The position numbers were made by a program, and so were the translations under genes. The notes under the pieces are model-generated. The model saw nothing but the letters and a program-made list of their open reading frames with translations. It ran no database searches and was not told where the DNA came from. 47,247 nt of DNA from contig PHBX01000025.1 in the NCBI GenBank assembly GCA_002842045.1, positions 1-47,247 on the forward strand. The letters run 5' to 3'. This document shows positions 28,843 to 37,640 of this stretch, piece after piece (within the stretch, counting starts at the first letter, position 1; each line of letters begins with the position of its first letter). The stretch comes from Chloroflexi bacterium HGW-Chloroflexi-3. Lineage in GTDB: Bacteria; Chloroflexota; Anaerolineae; Anaerolineales; Anaerolineaceae.

Positions 28843-29088
28843 TTAATAACTCCCACCGCCAATCGGGGGAAAGATTCCAATCTCATCCCCATCCTTCAAT
28901 TCCGTATCCATTTCACAAAAAATACCATTTACGTAAGCTAATTTTATTTCTTCAGCTGGGATTCCCAGCACATCATACAGTTGCGCAATCGATGTGCCGG
29001 ATTCCAACTGGATATCCAATGATTTTCCAAGTTCGACTCCTGGTAAATATTTACGTAACGTAGCAAACAATTTCACTTTAACAATCAT
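28843..29088 (-). CDS. MoaD/ThiS family sulfur carrier, tail ends GGGSY
   Basis: This 81-residue beta-grasp protein (MIVKVKLFATLRKYLPG start; ELKDGDEIGIFPPIGGG end) is MoaD-like. It likely donates sulfur for pterin-dithiolene synthesis of the tungsten cofactor. Unusually it ends Gly-Gly-Gly-Ser-Tyr rather than Gly-Gly, so the carrier glycine would have to be exposed by cleavage. The GGTGGGAGTTAT codons that encode this tail also supply the ribosome-binding site of the next gene. It starts 4 bp after the radical SAM gene stop. Confidence 0.88.
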   Translation of the reverse strand: MIVKVKLFATLRKYLPGVELGKSLDIQLESGTSIAQLYDVLGIPAEEIKLAYVNGIFCEMDTELKDGDEIGIFPPIGGGSY

Positions 29089-29092
29089 ATCA

Positions 29093-30280
29093 TTACGGGC
29101 AGCGCACAATATCCTGTGCCCACAGACAATCTGCACAGGAAGGATTAAGTCCCCAACAACCTTCATTATTTTTGCGAAGATCACATGTCTCACGTAGATC
29201 ACAATCCGGGCAGGAAGGGAAATGAAAAGATCTGACATTGCTGCGAAAGCGCGTAAATTCCTCATTCATCCAGATCTCTGCCAGGGTTTGCTCATTGACA
29301 TTTCCCAGGATATACCGCTCCACATTCTTCTCAACACCGTCAATCGCAAAATATTTATAACTATGGGAAAATGCATAACATGGAGAAATATTCCCATCCC
29401 ATCCAACGACAATCGATTTTTCCTGAACAAATTTACAGCGCCTTTCAGCACCCCAAAACATACGTGGTAATTCAATCAATCCCCAACGTACCCACACATC
29501 CGATTTTACAGCCCAACCACCTGTTTTGAGAGGTTCACGGGGACCATACCCATACAATTTTTCTGCATCCATTTCTTTGGTGTAAGGTAAAACATGCGAA
29601 ACAACCAATCGGGATGCGTTCAATTCAGAAGCCAGTTCCAATAAATCATTCATTTCTCCCTGATTGCTTTGCATGGCAACAAATTCAATCGCCAGCGTTG
29701 GCTTAACTACACCCAATTCTTTCTTGATCTGATTGAAACGGTTTACGTTCTCCAGGATGAGCGACAACTGAGTACCCCGCACACCTTCATAAGTCTCTGG
29801 TTTACCACCATCGATCGAAACCACCACCTGATCCACACCGAGACGGAAGAGATCACGCACCACATTTTCGGTCAACAACACCCCATTCGTTCCCAGGGTC
29901 ACTGCCAGATCCCGTTTTCGAATTACCTCGATCATACTGAGTAAATTTCGGTTCATCAACGGTTCACCAAAACTGGTGAAAATAACTCTTTCCAGAAAGG
30001 GAAGATCATCCAGACTATCCAGAATATGCTGAAACGTGGATTGTTTCATATGCGCATGTGGATCAGTCCAGGAGTGACGGATGCAGGTCTGGCAGTTTAG
30101 ATTACAGGAGGTAGTAACTTCTAAATATAGTTTTCTCGCATCCGGTAATCTGGGATGTAAAATTAAATCCCCTTCCCGTTCGTCCAGCCAGAATTCAGTG
30201 TGCAGATTCAACCGCCGTCTCTGATAGAAGGACGTGGGAATTTGAATTTGACCCTGCTTGTTTGGCTTAATCTTTGCCAT
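29093..30280 (-). CDS. Radical SAM maturase of tungsten oxidoreductase
   Basis: This 395-residue protein begins with an AbrB/SpoVT-like stretch (about 5-45), then a radical SAM core with C-x3-C-x2-C in TSCNLNCQTC (about residues 58-65), followed by a SPASM-like cysteine-rich end (CPDCDLRETC and CWGLNPSCADC). This matches the radical SAM protein family known to accompany AOR-type tungsten oxidoreductases. It probably modifies or matures the AOR or its cofactor. It is downstream of the AOR gene, after a 157-bp gap with two hairpins, and just before the MoaD pair. Confidence 0.9.
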   Translation of the reverse strand: MAKIKPNKQGQIQIPTSFYQRRRLNLHTEFWLDEREGDLILHPRLPDARKLYLEVTTSCNLNCQTCIRHSWTDPHAHMKQSTFQHILDSLDDLPFLERVIFTSFGEPLMNRNLLSMIEVIRKRDLAVTLGTNGVLLTENVVRDLFRLGVDQVVVSIDGGKPETYEGVRGTQLSLILENVNRFNQIKKELGVVKPTLAIEFVAMQSNQGEMNDLLELASELNASRLVVSHVLPYTKEMDAEKLYGYGPREPLKTGGWAVKSDVWVRWGLIELPRMFWGAERRCKFVQEKSIVVGWDGNISPCYAFSHSYKYFAIDGVEKNVERYILGNVNEQTLAEIWMNEEFTRFRSNVRSFHFPSCPDCDLRETCDLRKNNEGCWGLNPSCADCLWAQDIVRCP

Positions 30281-30308
30281 TTTTTTGTCCCTAGGTTGAA
30301 TCTTATAA

Positions 30309-30412
30309 ATTGGGTGGGCGATTTAAACCCACCCAATCGTATCAAGATTGTATCAGTATATTAATGGGAAATGGGATGATTTTTATCAGTGTTAATCTGA
30401 CAAAAATCATCC
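30309..30412 (-). other. Two hairpins between AOR and radical SAM genes
   Basis: A 10-bp perfect inverted repeat (30309-30318 with 30328-30337) lies about 28 nt upstream of the radical SAM start. A second 16-bp inverted repeat with one mismatch (30374-30389 with 30397-30412) lies just after the AOR stop. Neither is followed by a clear T-run on the minus strand. They may set the ratio of AOR to maturase by mRNA processing, stability or partial termination; this is inference. Confidence 0.55.
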
Positions 30413-30437
30413 ATTCTGTGCAATTTAGGGTAAATTA

Positions 30438-32201
30438 TTACAGGTCTTCGAATACAGAATCCAGTGCTTCATCAGGAATGTCAAAGATCTGATTGTGTGG
30501 TGGCAATGGCTCGATCTTCATGAATTCCGGAATTCGATCTGCTTCCTTACCAATTCCGGCAGCTTCATTGAACTTACGCTCCACTTTAAGCGTCTCAGCA
30601 CCATAAGCAACAATGTCATCAGCATTCCAGTTGGTTCCTAAAACACCATTGCATTCCTGGATCATACCTTCAAACCCAGTGGCGATGTCCAGAATGGGGA
30701 AAGCGATGAACAGACAATGTCCACAGGAATCAATAAAAGCAGTGGTGGCCTGAAAAGCACGGCTCAACGCAGCTTTGCCTTCAGGGCTCAAAGGATCCAG
30801 TTTTCCGCTCACTCCCAAAATTTCTGGGGCAATAGTGTAACCAGCTGTGTGATCTGCGCCCATGGTGGTAGTTGCGTAAGTGATACCAATACCTTTGACA
30901 GCACGCGGTTCGTATGCTGGCATACCCTGTCCTTTGACGGCTGGTACTCGTTTGACGCCATAAATCTTGCCGGTGACTTCCGTGCCGCCACCTAATGTGC
31001 GTCCAACGGCTGTACCTTTGCCCATTTCGTGGATCATTTGAATGGCACCCTTGCTATCGCCAAATTCAAGCAAACCACCTTCCATGGCTACACCCAGCGT
31101 ACCACCGGTTTCAATCGTATCCAGTCCATAAGCATTACAGAGCTGCACCATGGTAGCAATGTCGTCCAGGTTATCAACACCTAGATTGGCACCTAATGCC
31201 CAGGTAGATTCGTATTCAATACAGGATGTTGCTTCGGTTTGATCTTCATTGTAATAAGTATTGGAGCACTGAATGATACAACCCGGTGAACAGGCATGGT
31301 TGTAGATTTCTTTGCCCATACGTTCTTTGTTTGTCTCAAAAATGGCTTCACCGGAAGTCTTGGCTGCGCCTTCAAAGCGTCCAGCTGAGAAGTTTCGGGT
31401 TGGCAAACCACCAGCTTCATTTAGAATATTGATCAAAACCGCTGTACCATAGCTGTTCAAACCACCTTTGGGTTGGGAAATGGGATGGCTGCGAATAGCA
31501 TCTATTAATTTCTTGCGGCCTTCATCAAAGAGAGACTTGTCTACCATATCGATTCCTGGTGCGCCTTTAGCATCCAGAATGATGAATTTGAGTCGCTTGG
31601 ATGCCATGACTGCGCCTAAACCACCACGACCTGCATAGCGGCTGGGACGGCGTGCCATATCATTGAACACAACACCAGAATTGCCATACCCTAATTCGCC
31701 GGCTGTTCCCATACTGGCAATGGAGACTTTTTCTCCAAATTTCTCAAAAATCTGCGGGTAAACTTCATAAACATCTTTGCCAATGTGTTCTGTTGCATCA
31801 AAGAATTCCACATCGGGTTTTCCGGCTTCATCATCCCACTTGACTTTGGCACCCCAATAAACATCCTTCTTTTCAGGGAGACCTTCCACCACCAGAGCAC
31901 GGACACGCATCTTTGCCAGATCCGGTCCCCAGGCAGTGCCAGCATTGGCTTCCTTAATACCACCGGTTAATGGTGATTTGCCACCCACTGAGACACGGGC
32001 TGAGGTTGGTGCAGCTGTACCTGTCACAACACCAGCAGAGAAGACCAGTTTGTTGTTCAGTCCCAATGCATGGCATAGTGGTGGAACTTCATCATAAACC
32101 ATCTGTGATGTTAACGCGCGACCATATAACAATTTGTATTTTTCAGGCAATTCTTCCAGCTTATAGCTTTGATCAGACATATTAATTCTTAGAACCCACA
32201 T
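30438..32201 (-). CDS. Aldehyde ferredoxin oxidoreductase family protein (tungsten enzyme)
   Basis: This 587-residue protein is an AOR-family tungsten (or molybdenum) oxidoreductase. The N-terminal pterin-binding domain spans about 1-210; the [4Fe-4S] ligands appear to be C304, C308, C312 and C493 (ACSPGCIIQC, and SCGHC). The first spacing is C-x3-C where P. furiosus AOR has C-x2-C. GADHTAGYT (448-456) is the usual GxDHxxG-like substrate region. It oxidises aldehydes or a related substrate with ferredoxin. ATG 32201 follows AAAGGAG. The operon-mates (radical SAM maturase, MoaD pair) and the leader fold support a tungsten cofactor. Confidence 0.92.
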   Translation of the reverse strand: MWVLRINMSDQSYKLEELPEKYKLLYGRALTSQMVYDEVPPLCHALGLNNKLVFSAGVVTGTAAPTSARVSVGGKSPLTGGIKEANAGTAWGPDLAKMRVRALVVEGLPEKKDVYWGAKVKWDDEAGKPDVEFFDATEHIGKDVYEVYPQIFEKFGEKVSIASMGTAGELGYGNSGVVFNDMARRPSRYAGRGGLGAVMASKRLKFIILDAKGAPGIDMVDKSLFDEGRKKLIDAIRSHPISQPKGGLNSYGTAVLINILNEAGGLPTRNFSAGRFEGAAKTSGEAIFETNKERMGKEIYNHACSPGCIIQCSNTYYNEDQTEATSCIEYESTWALGANLGVDNLDDIATMVQLCNAYGLDTIETGGTLGVAMEGGLLEFGDSKGAIQMIHEMGKGTAVGRTLGGGTEVTGKIYGVKRVPAVKGQGMPAYEPRAVKGIGITYATTTMGADHTAGYTIAPEILGVSGKLDPLSPEGKAALSRAFQATTAFIDSCGHCLFIAFPILDIATGFEGMIQECNGVLGTNWNADDIVAYGAETLKVERKFNEAAGIGKEADRIPEFMKIEPLPPHNQIFDIPDEALDSVFEDL

Positions 32202-32297
32202 AGTACTCTCCTTTCAAAATTTATTTATTGAACAATGAGATTTAATTCTTGAAAATTGATATCTTTTTTCCTCCTTGGTTCGATAATGAATAAAATA

Positions 32298-32344
32298 CGC
32301 AAAGCTAAGGTTAACCAAATTTAGGTAACCTTACCTCCTTTGCG
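32298..32344 (-). promoter_or_regulatory. Putative expression platform of the AOR leader
   Basis: On the minus strand CGCAAAG (32344-32338) can pair with CTTTGCG (32304-32298), and inside it AAGGTTACC pairs with GGTTAACCTT with a bulge. This long hairpin shares bases with the 3' strand of the closing stem of the adjacent aptamer-like fold, so the two should compete. It is followed by TATTTTATT, a weak U-rich tract, which would fit a terminator. Confidence 0.5.
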
Positions 32345-32420
32345 CACTGGCGGGCGAAGGAAATTGCTCTCCTTGCCTTATCGTTCGTTTATCCGGGGCG
32401 GAATCAACGAATCGGAGGTG
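32333..32420 (-). ncRNA. Candidate Moco/Tuco riboswitch aptamer
   Basis: In the 5' leader of the AOR gene, ACCTCC (32419-32414) pairs with GGAGGT (32338-32333) to close an ~88-nt fold. Inside, TTCGTT/AACGAA (32411-32406 with 32389-32384) with inner TCCG/CGGA makes one arm. GGC-AAGGA paired with TCCTT-C-GCC (32377-32370 with 32361-32353) makes another, with AACGATAAGG joining them. The size, arm layout and placement before a tungsten-enzyme gene fit the Moco RNA family, whose members respond to molybdenum or tungsten cofactor. I could not run a covariance model. Confidence 0.55.
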
Positions 32421-32482
32421 TTGAAAAAATTTAATAACTCAATTGGATTTGGCTAAAGTGTTGGGAACTATCATCCATTTTC

Positions 32483-32510
32483 ATTATAATAAAATTAATA
32501 TCGTTGTCAA
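32483..32510 (-). promoter_or_regulatory. Promoter of the AOR operon
   Basis: A consensus TTGACA (32510-32505) and TATAAT (32488-32483) are separated by 16 bp on the minus strand. Predicted start is near 32476, giving a ~275-nt leader that includes the whole aptamer-like fold. A near-perfect promoter before a structured leader fits control after initiation. Confidence 0.75.
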
Positions 32511-32717
32511 ATTATCCCGGCATTATATCACCAGGATCAAGAACAACCATTTCAATTGGGTGGTGAGAAATATTCAGTACCATTCAAGCAAGGAAAATTG
32601 TGGATAGCCCTCATGACAATAGACACTTACCAAAGTTTTCATCAACACTGATAATGATTTAGGCTATTGTTTACTGCTTTTATCCGAGTTATCGGAAATT
32701 TTCAGCAAGGAGGAATT

Positions 32718-32951
32718 ATGCCCCCTCAGGGACGAATAGAAGTACGAGATAATTATTGCAAAGGTTGCGAAATTTGTGTGGCTGCCTGCCCGCAAGGTGT
32801 TTTAGCGCTCGCACCTGAACGATTGAATATCAAGGGGTATCATCCTGTAGAATTAATTGAACAGGGTTGCACCGGTTGTGGCATCTGTGCCATTGTTTGT
32901 CCGGAAGCTGCGATTATTGTATATCGTGAAGTTAAAAGCCGTTCTCAATAG
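32718..32951 (+). CDS. Ferredoxin-type delta subunit of 2-oxoacid oxidoreductase
   Basis: This 77-residue protein has two [4Fe-4S] motifs: C-x2-C-x2-C-x3-C in CKGCEICVAACP and CTGCGICAIVCP. It passes electrons from the TPP subunit to ferredoxin. ATG 32718 follows AAGGAGG; an upstream in-frame start would add 17 residues without a site. It is the first gene of a four-gene operon with alpha, beta and gamma subunits, 15 bp before alpha. Confidence 0.93.
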   Translation: MPPQGRIEVRDNYCKGCEICVAACPQGVLALAPERLNIKGYHPVELIEQGCTGCGICAIVCPEAAIIVYREVKSRSQ

Positions 32952-32966
32952 GAAAGAGGAGAAAAA

Positions 32967-34079
32967 ATGGCGAAAGAATTAATGAAAGGCAATGTTGCCA
33001 TTGCAGAAGCAGCTGTTAGAGCAGGTTTAAACGCATATTTTGGTTACCCAATCACCCCACAGACAGAATTGCTGGAATATCTTTCCTCGCGCATGCCTGA
33101 ATTAGGCCGCACTTTTTTACAGGCAGAAAGCGAGTTAGGGGCTGTCAATATGGTGTATGGGGCTGCCTGCACCGGAGCACGCGTGATGAGTTCCTCATCC
33201 AGCCCGGGAACAAGTTTGATGATGGAAGGTATTTCATATATCGCTGGAACCGAATTACCGGTAGTAATCGTAGATGTCATGCGTGGAGGACCCGGTTTGG
33301 GGAATATCGCTCCAGCGCAGGCAGATTACAACCAGATCGTTCACGGTGGTGGACATGGTGACTACCACCCGATCGTTCTGGCACCAGCCAACATTCAGGA
33401 AGCCATCGATCTGACGTATGGCGCATTCGACCTGGCGGAAAAATACCGTTCCCTTGTTGTGATTCTGGCTGATGGTTCTCTGGGACAAATGATGGAACCG
33501 GCTGAATTACCGGAAATGAAACCTGCCATCATGCGCACCCCGGATTGGGCAACCTATGGATCTGAAGGACGCAAGAAACGGATTTTATCTTCTATTTACC
33601 TTGATCCCCCCGAACAGGAAAAGACGAATTTTCGGTTGGAACACCGCTGGCAAGAAATCAAAGCGAATGAAGTGCAATATAAAGAATATTTTCTGGAGGA
33701 TGCAGATTACGCTGTGGTCGGTTTTGGCACCTCCGGGCGAATTGCTCTTTCTGCGGTACGGGCAGCCCGCGCCAAAGGTATCAAGATTGGCTTATTCCGA
33801 CCCGTCTCTCTGGCACCGTATCCTGAAAAGGAATTATTTGAACTCAGCAAACGACTCAAAGGGCTGCTGGTTGTCGAGATGAATGCCGGTCAGATGCTGG
33901 AGGATGTTCTGAATATTACCCGCAGACAAATTCCAGTCGAATTCTATGGACGTATGGGTGGTATTCTCCCCATGCCAGAAGAAATAGAAGCAGAAATTGA
34001 CCTGTTAGTCAATGAACCAACAGCAGCCAATGGACATCCACGTGATCGCTGGCTGGCTAGATTCGGAAAGAAGAACTAG
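32967..34079 (+). CDS. 2-oxoacid:ferredoxin oxidoreductase, alpha subunit (VorB/KorA type)
   Basis: This 370-residue subunit has the pyrimidine-binding-like domain with [15 protein letters not shown] near residue 26, [16 protein letters not shown] and [14 protein letters not shown]. It forms the 2-oxoacid oxidoreductase with the other three genes, converting 2-oxoacids to acyl-CoA while reducing ferredoxin. Sequence by eye fits the VorB (branched-chain oxoacid) or KorA (2-oxoglutarate) type and cannot separate them. It is preceded by AAAGAGGAG. The stop is 10 bp before the beta gene. Confidence 0.93.
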   Translation: MAKELMKGNVAIAEAAVRAGLNAYFGYPITPQTELLEYLSSRMPELGRTFLQAESELGAVNMVYGAACTGARVMSSSSSPGTSLMMEGISYIAGTELPVVIVDVMRGGPGLGNIAPAQADYNQIVHGGGHGDYHPIVLAPANIQEAIDLTYGAFDLAEKYRSLVVILADGSLGQMMEPAELPEMKPAIMRTPDWATYGSEGRKKRILSSIYLDPPEQEKTNFRLEHRWQEIKANEVQYKEYFLEDADYAVVGFGTSGRIALSAVRAARAKGIKIGLFRPVSLAPYPEKELFELSKRLKGLLVVEMNAGQMLEDVLNITRRQIPVEFYGRMGGILPMPEEIEAEIDLLVNEPTAANGHPRDRWLARFGKKN

Positions 34080-34089
34080 GAGGTCTGGA

Positions 34090-34869
34090 ATGGAAAATGT
34101 AACAATGGAAGAACAATTGGTTTATGATCGACCAGAATCGATGGCAAGTGTCCAGACTCATTACTGCCCGGGCTGTACCCATGGTGTTGCACATCGTCTG
34201 GTGGCTGAAGTGATTGATGAAATGGGAATCAAAGATAATATGATTGGAGTCGCTTCGGTCGGTTGCTCGGTGTTTGCTTACAATTACTTTGATTTTGATT
34301 TTGTTCAGGCGCCGCATGGACGTGCCCCTGCCATGGCTACTGGTGTCAAACGTGTCCTCCCGCATCGCTTTGTGATGACCTATCAGGGTGATGGTGACCT
34401 GGCATCGATCGGGATGGGCGAAATTGTTGCTGCTGCTGCGCGTGGAGAAAATATTACCGTCATTTTTTTGAATAATGCCAATTACGGTATGACAGGTGGT
34501 CAGATGGCACCCACGACATTGCCAGGGCAGAAGACATCCTCCTCTCCCAGTGGACGTGATATCGAAGTTGCCGGGTTCCCCATCCGCACCGCTGAAATGC
34601 TGGCAACCCTGGATGGCGCTGGTTATGTTGTTCGGCGTAGTTTGCATGATCCCAAGAATATTCGTATGGCAAAAAAATCCGTTCGCCTGGCATTTGAGAC
34701 GCAAAAACATGGGCTTGGTTTTTCATTGGTTGAATTACTATCCACCTGCCCGACCAACTGGGGTTTGACGCCTATTCAGGCGCTCAAATGGGTGGAAGAT
34801 GCAATGATTCCCTACTATCCCATCGGGGATTATAAGGTAAATCCAGCACTTAAAGAGTTGAAGATATAG
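34090..34869 (+). CDS. 2-oxoacid:ferredoxin oxidoreductase, beta subunit (TPP)
   Basis: This 259-residue beta subunit has the TPP-binding motif [13 protein letters not shown] near residues 98-110, ending in [11 protein letters not shown]. The cysteines in HYCPGCTHG near the N-terminus and C-terminal CPTNWG are family features. It holds thiamine diphosphate and binds the 2-oxoacid. ATG 34090 is chosen since AGGAGG lies just upstream, overlapping the alpha stop. The gamma gene follows after 12 bp. Confidence 0.94.
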   Translation: MENVTMEEQLVYDRPESMASVQTHYCPGCTHGVAHRLVAEVIDEMGIKDNMIGVASVGCSVFAYNYFDFDFVQAPHGRAPAMATGVKRVLPHRFVMTYQGDGDLASIGMGEIVAAAARGENITVIFLNNANYGMTGGQMAPTTLPGQKTSSSPSGRDIEVAGFPIRTAEMLATLDGAGYVVRRSLHDPKNIRMAKKSVRLAFETQKHGLGFSLVELLSTCPTNWGLTPIQALKWVEDAMIPYYPIGDYKVNPALKELKI

Positions 34870-34881
34870 GTGGAGGAAAAA

Positions 34882-35433
34882 ATGCAAAAAGAGATTATTA
34901 TTGCAGGTTTTGGTGGCCAGGGTGTGCTATTCGCCGGTCAACTGCTAACCTATGCAGCCATGGATCAGGGCTTGCAGGTCACCTGGATTCCTTCTTATGG
35001 TCCGGAGATGCGTGGTGGCACCGCCAACTGCACCGTGGTCATCAGCGATGATGAAATTGGATCCCCGATGGTTAGCCGCCCCTCTGCCGTGATTGCCATG
35101 AACCTGCCTTCCCTGGATAAATACGAAGACAAAGTGAAGGATGGTGGCGTTCTGGTGGTCAATCAATCCATGGTGGATCGCGAAGTCAGGCGTAGTGATA
35201 TCAAAGTCGCCATGGTGCCTGCCAATACCATCGCAGAAGAACTGGGTGACAAACGCATGACCAACATGGTTTTGTTGGGAGCATTATTAGCCAACCTGGA
35301 TATTTTGCCTGTAGAGGCTGTTGAAAAAGCGCTCAAAGAACACCTGCCTGAACGGCATCATAAATTATTAACGCTCAATAAAGAAGCCATGCAGCGTGGT
35401 GGAAAGTATGTAGCTGCTGCTATCTCTGCATAA
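34882..35433 (+). CDS. 2-oxoacid:ferredoxin oxidoreductase, gamma subunit
   Basis: This 183-residue gamma subunit has [13 protein letters not shown] near residue 9-21 and [18 protein letters not shown], which are diagnostic of the POR_gamma domain and bind CoA. It completes the delta-alpha-beta-gamma operon. ATG 34882 is chosen over an upstream GTG at 34870 because GGTGGAGG is placed for it. A strong terminator follows. Confidence 0.94.
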   Translation: MQKEIIIAGFGGQGVLFAGQLLTYAAMDQGLQVTWIPSYGPEMRGGTANCTVVISDDEIGSPMVSRPSAVIAMNLPSLDKYEDKVKDGGVLVVNQSMVDREVRRSDIKVAMVPANTIAEELGDKRMTNMVLLGALLANLDILPVEAVEKALKEHLPERHHKLLTLNKEAMQRGGKYVAAAISA

Positions 35434-35450
35434 ACTCATTTGATTTGTGA

Positions 35451-35489
35451 AAACAGACCCAAAATTCGAGTTGTTTTTTGGGTCTGTTT
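35451..35489 (+). terminator. Rho-independent terminator of the oxidoreductase operon
   Basis: AAACAGACCCAAAA (35451-35464) pairs with TTTTGGGTCTGTTT (35476-35489), a 14-bp stem. It is placed directly after the gamma subunit stop. The T-run is mostly within the stem, with TTTG after it. Confidence 0.8.
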
Positions 35490-35509
35490 GTATCTAAGCT
35501 TATTTGTCT

Positions 35510-35591
35510 GTGCATTGCACTTAGGGATTAACCATAGACCACCAAATTGGGAATGGTGATTGGTTAACACTCAACCAGAAGTGCATTGCAC
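35510..35591. repeat. 82-bp element bounded by GTGCATTGCAC
   Basis: The near-palindrome GTGCATTGCAC occurs at 35510-35520 and again at 35581-35591. Between them TTAACC...CCACC pairs with GGTG...GGTTAA (about 35527-35570). The symmetric architecture resembles a small non-coding palindromic element or an operator pair. No gene is present in the 255 bp between the terminator and the next gene remnant. Confidence 0.5.
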
Positions 35592-35688
35592 ATTAATTGA
35601 GAGACATTCATCAAAAAACCGGGACAGGTCATATCGTGCCCTTTTGTTACGGACCTGCTTCCTACGAATTGCGCGTTTAAGTGATTAT

Positions 35689-35983
35689 TCAATCAAATGA
35701 TTGCGCATCTTTCGGCAGGTTCATCACATGCAGCAAATACGCTGTAACCCGATCATCTTCTTGATCGTGGTAACTATAACCAAGGTTTTCAGCTACTGGA
35801 ATGCTCACATTACGCATAAGTGTTCCAGCTCTAAATAAAGCCTGCCAGATATCCACTTCCTCCATGCCAGGATAGGTCGAAAGAAGCTCCTGCCAGAGTT
35901 CTCGTGGCAATAATTTTCCGAATTTCTTTCCCATTTTGAGTAAAATCCAGGATTTTTTTCAAAACTTGTTCATCACTACGCAT
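35689..35983 (-). pseudogene. Aminoglycoside 6-adenylyltransferase (ANT(6)/AadE-like) deletion remnant
   Basis: The minus strand from ATG 35983 encodes about 22 residues like an AadE N-terminus (MRSDEQVLKKILDFTQNGKE), with AGGTGAAG before it. Then, in another frame, come about 75 residues that resemble the ANT(6) C-terminus (LPRELWQELLSTYPG, WQALFRAGTLMR, VTAYLLHVMNLP), ending at 35689. Functional enzymes are about 285-300 residues, so the whole catalytic middle, including the GSR-type nucleotidyltransferase motif, is missing. It reads as an internal deletion with frame change. The family call comes from motif similarity by eye. Confidence 0.7.
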
Positions 35984-36010
35984 GCTTCACCTGATTTTTG
36001 GGATGGTGTT

Positions 36011-36841
36011 TTACGAATGTGTTATTTTACTGCGACGAGGCGAAAAAGCAAAAGCCAACAAGAATATGAGTGTCGCTGTTAACACAATCGCTGAACCGGA
36101 CGCAATATTTATATAATAGCTGATGTATAATCCCACCAAACTGGAGATAGCGCCAATTATTGCGGATACAATCATCATGCTGGGCAAGCGTCCTGTGAGC
36201 AAATAAGCTGAGGCAGCCGGTGTTACCAGCATGGCAGCTGCCAAACCCACTCCTACCGTTTGAATGGATACCACCACGGTTAAACCCAGCATTACCAGCA
36301 TTAAATAGCGTAAAAATTGAACCGGCAAGCGCATCATAGTAGCCAGAATTGGGTCGAAGGAAATGGCCATAAATTGCTTATAGTTAATGGCAACAATCGC
36401 CAGGATGATGACGGTCAATATACCTGTAAAAATCAGATCATTGACGCTCACGCCCAGAACATTGCCAAACAAAATATGACTTAAATCCACAGCATAGGTG
36501 CGAATACTGCTGATTAATGCCACACCCAGCGCAAAAGCAGCCGAAAAAAGTATGCCAATAGCTGTATCCTCTTTGATGGTGCCTTCGCTCGAGAAAAACC
36601 CAATTCCAATCGCGACAGCGATGGCAGCCACGAATGCACCCAATATCAGATTACCGCCCAGTAAATAAGCAATCGCTACACCTGGTAAGATCGCATGAGC
36701 CAGTGCATCCCCCAAAAATGCCATTCCACGTAAAACGATATACACACCGACTACCGAACACAATACCCCAACCAGCAACGCCGCTAAGAAACCACGCTGC
36801 ATGAAGGAGTATGTAAAGGGAGATGTGATAAATTCAATCAT
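36011..36841 (-). CDS. Metal ABC transporter permease (ZnuB/MntB family)
   Basis: This 276-residue permease has about eight or nine helices and the family signatures GMAFLGDALAHAILPGVA (cytoplasmic coupling region) and late SYYINIASGSAIV. With the ATPase and His-rich binding protein upstream it forms a zinc or manganese importer. It starts 4 bp after the ATPase stop on the minus strand and is the last gene of the operon. Confidence 0.94.
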   Translation of the reverse strand: MIEFITSPFTYSFMQRGFLAALLVGVLCSVVGVYIVLRGMAFLGDALAHAILPGVAIAYLLGGNLILGAFVAAIAVAIGIGFFSSEGTIKEDTAIGILFSAAFALGVALISSIRTYAVDLSHILFGNVLGVSVNDLIFTGILTVIILAIVAINYKQFMAISFDPILATMMRLPVQFLRYLMLVMLGLTVVVSIQTVGVGLAAAMLVTPAASAYLLTGRLPSMMIVSAIIGAISSLVGLYISYYINIASGSAIVLTATLIFLLAFAFSPRRSKITHS

Positions 36842-36845
36842 TGTC

Positions 36846-37640
36846 TCACCTCAGGTCATCTGGAGGGCAGCATTCATCCACCACCATCACACCATGCATT
36901 GAAAGCACCTGTCCACCAAATCCGATCTGTAAATTTTCGGGGGTAAATACCTCTTCCGGTTTTCCATAAGCGATGATTTTTCGATTAATCAGCAGCACCT
37001 GAGAAAAACGAGTGGCAGCCATGTTGAGATCATGGGTCGAAACCATCGAAGTGACACCTTTTTGATGTAACTTTTCCAGCAGATTCATGGTGGTTTCCTG
37101 GGTACTGGCATCCACTCCAGTGAACGGTTCATCCAATAAGAGAATGTGAGGATTCTGTGCCAGAGCACGTGCCAGAAAAACACGTTGTTGTTGGCCACCC
37201 GATAGATCTTCTATGGAGTTCTTCGCCAGATCACCAATTCCCATTTGTTCAAGGCTGTGAAGAGCAATTTCAAAGTCTTCCTTGCGAGGTTTTTGCAGCC
37301 ATTTTAATTTTCCAAAACGCCCCATCACCACGACATCCAATACAGTTACCGGAAATTTCCAATCGATGGCTTCCCGTTGGGGTACATAAGCAACACAATC
37401 AAGGTGATAGCCTAGTGGTTTTCCGTGAATCTGTACTGTTCCGGAGCGGATCGGTAATAGACCTACCAGGACTTTGAATAAGGTCGATTTACCGGCGCCA
37501 TTGGGACCTACCACTGCCAGGGATTGCCCGGCTGGTACCGAAAAACTGATTTTTTTTAACACGGATTCGCCGTTATAACCGGCCTCAATATTTTCTACAT
37601 CCAGATGGGCTGATACTGTTGGATTTTCCATGGATTCCAT
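36846..37640 (-). CDS. Metal ABC transporter ATP-binding protein
   Basis: This 264-residue ATPase has Walker A GPNGAGKST near residue 45, signature LSGGQQQRV, Walker B ILLLDEPF and the switch His in STHD. It drives the metal permease encoded just downstream. Its first base overlaps the last base of the binding-protein gene, so translation is coupled. Confidence 0.95.
   Translation of the reverse strand: MESMENPTVSAHLDVENIEAGYNGESVLKKISFSVPAGQSLAVVGPNGAGKSTLFKVLVGLLPIRSGTVQIHGKPLGYHLDCVAYVPQREAIDWKFPVTVLDVVVMGRFGKLKWLQKPRKEDFEIALHSLEQMGIGDLAKNSIEDLSGGQQQRVFLARALAQNPHILLLDEPFTGVDASTQETTMNLLEKLHQKGVTSMVSTHDLNMAATRFSQVLLINRKIIAYGKPEEVFTPENLQIGFGGQVLSMHGVMVVDECCPPDDLR

Noticed and set aside
34057..34710. 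A 217-codon minus-strand frame over the beta subunit gene
   Set aside because: It is antisense to a clearly conserved TPP-binding subunit, and its composition (many His, Ser, Ile) is typical of a shadow frame.
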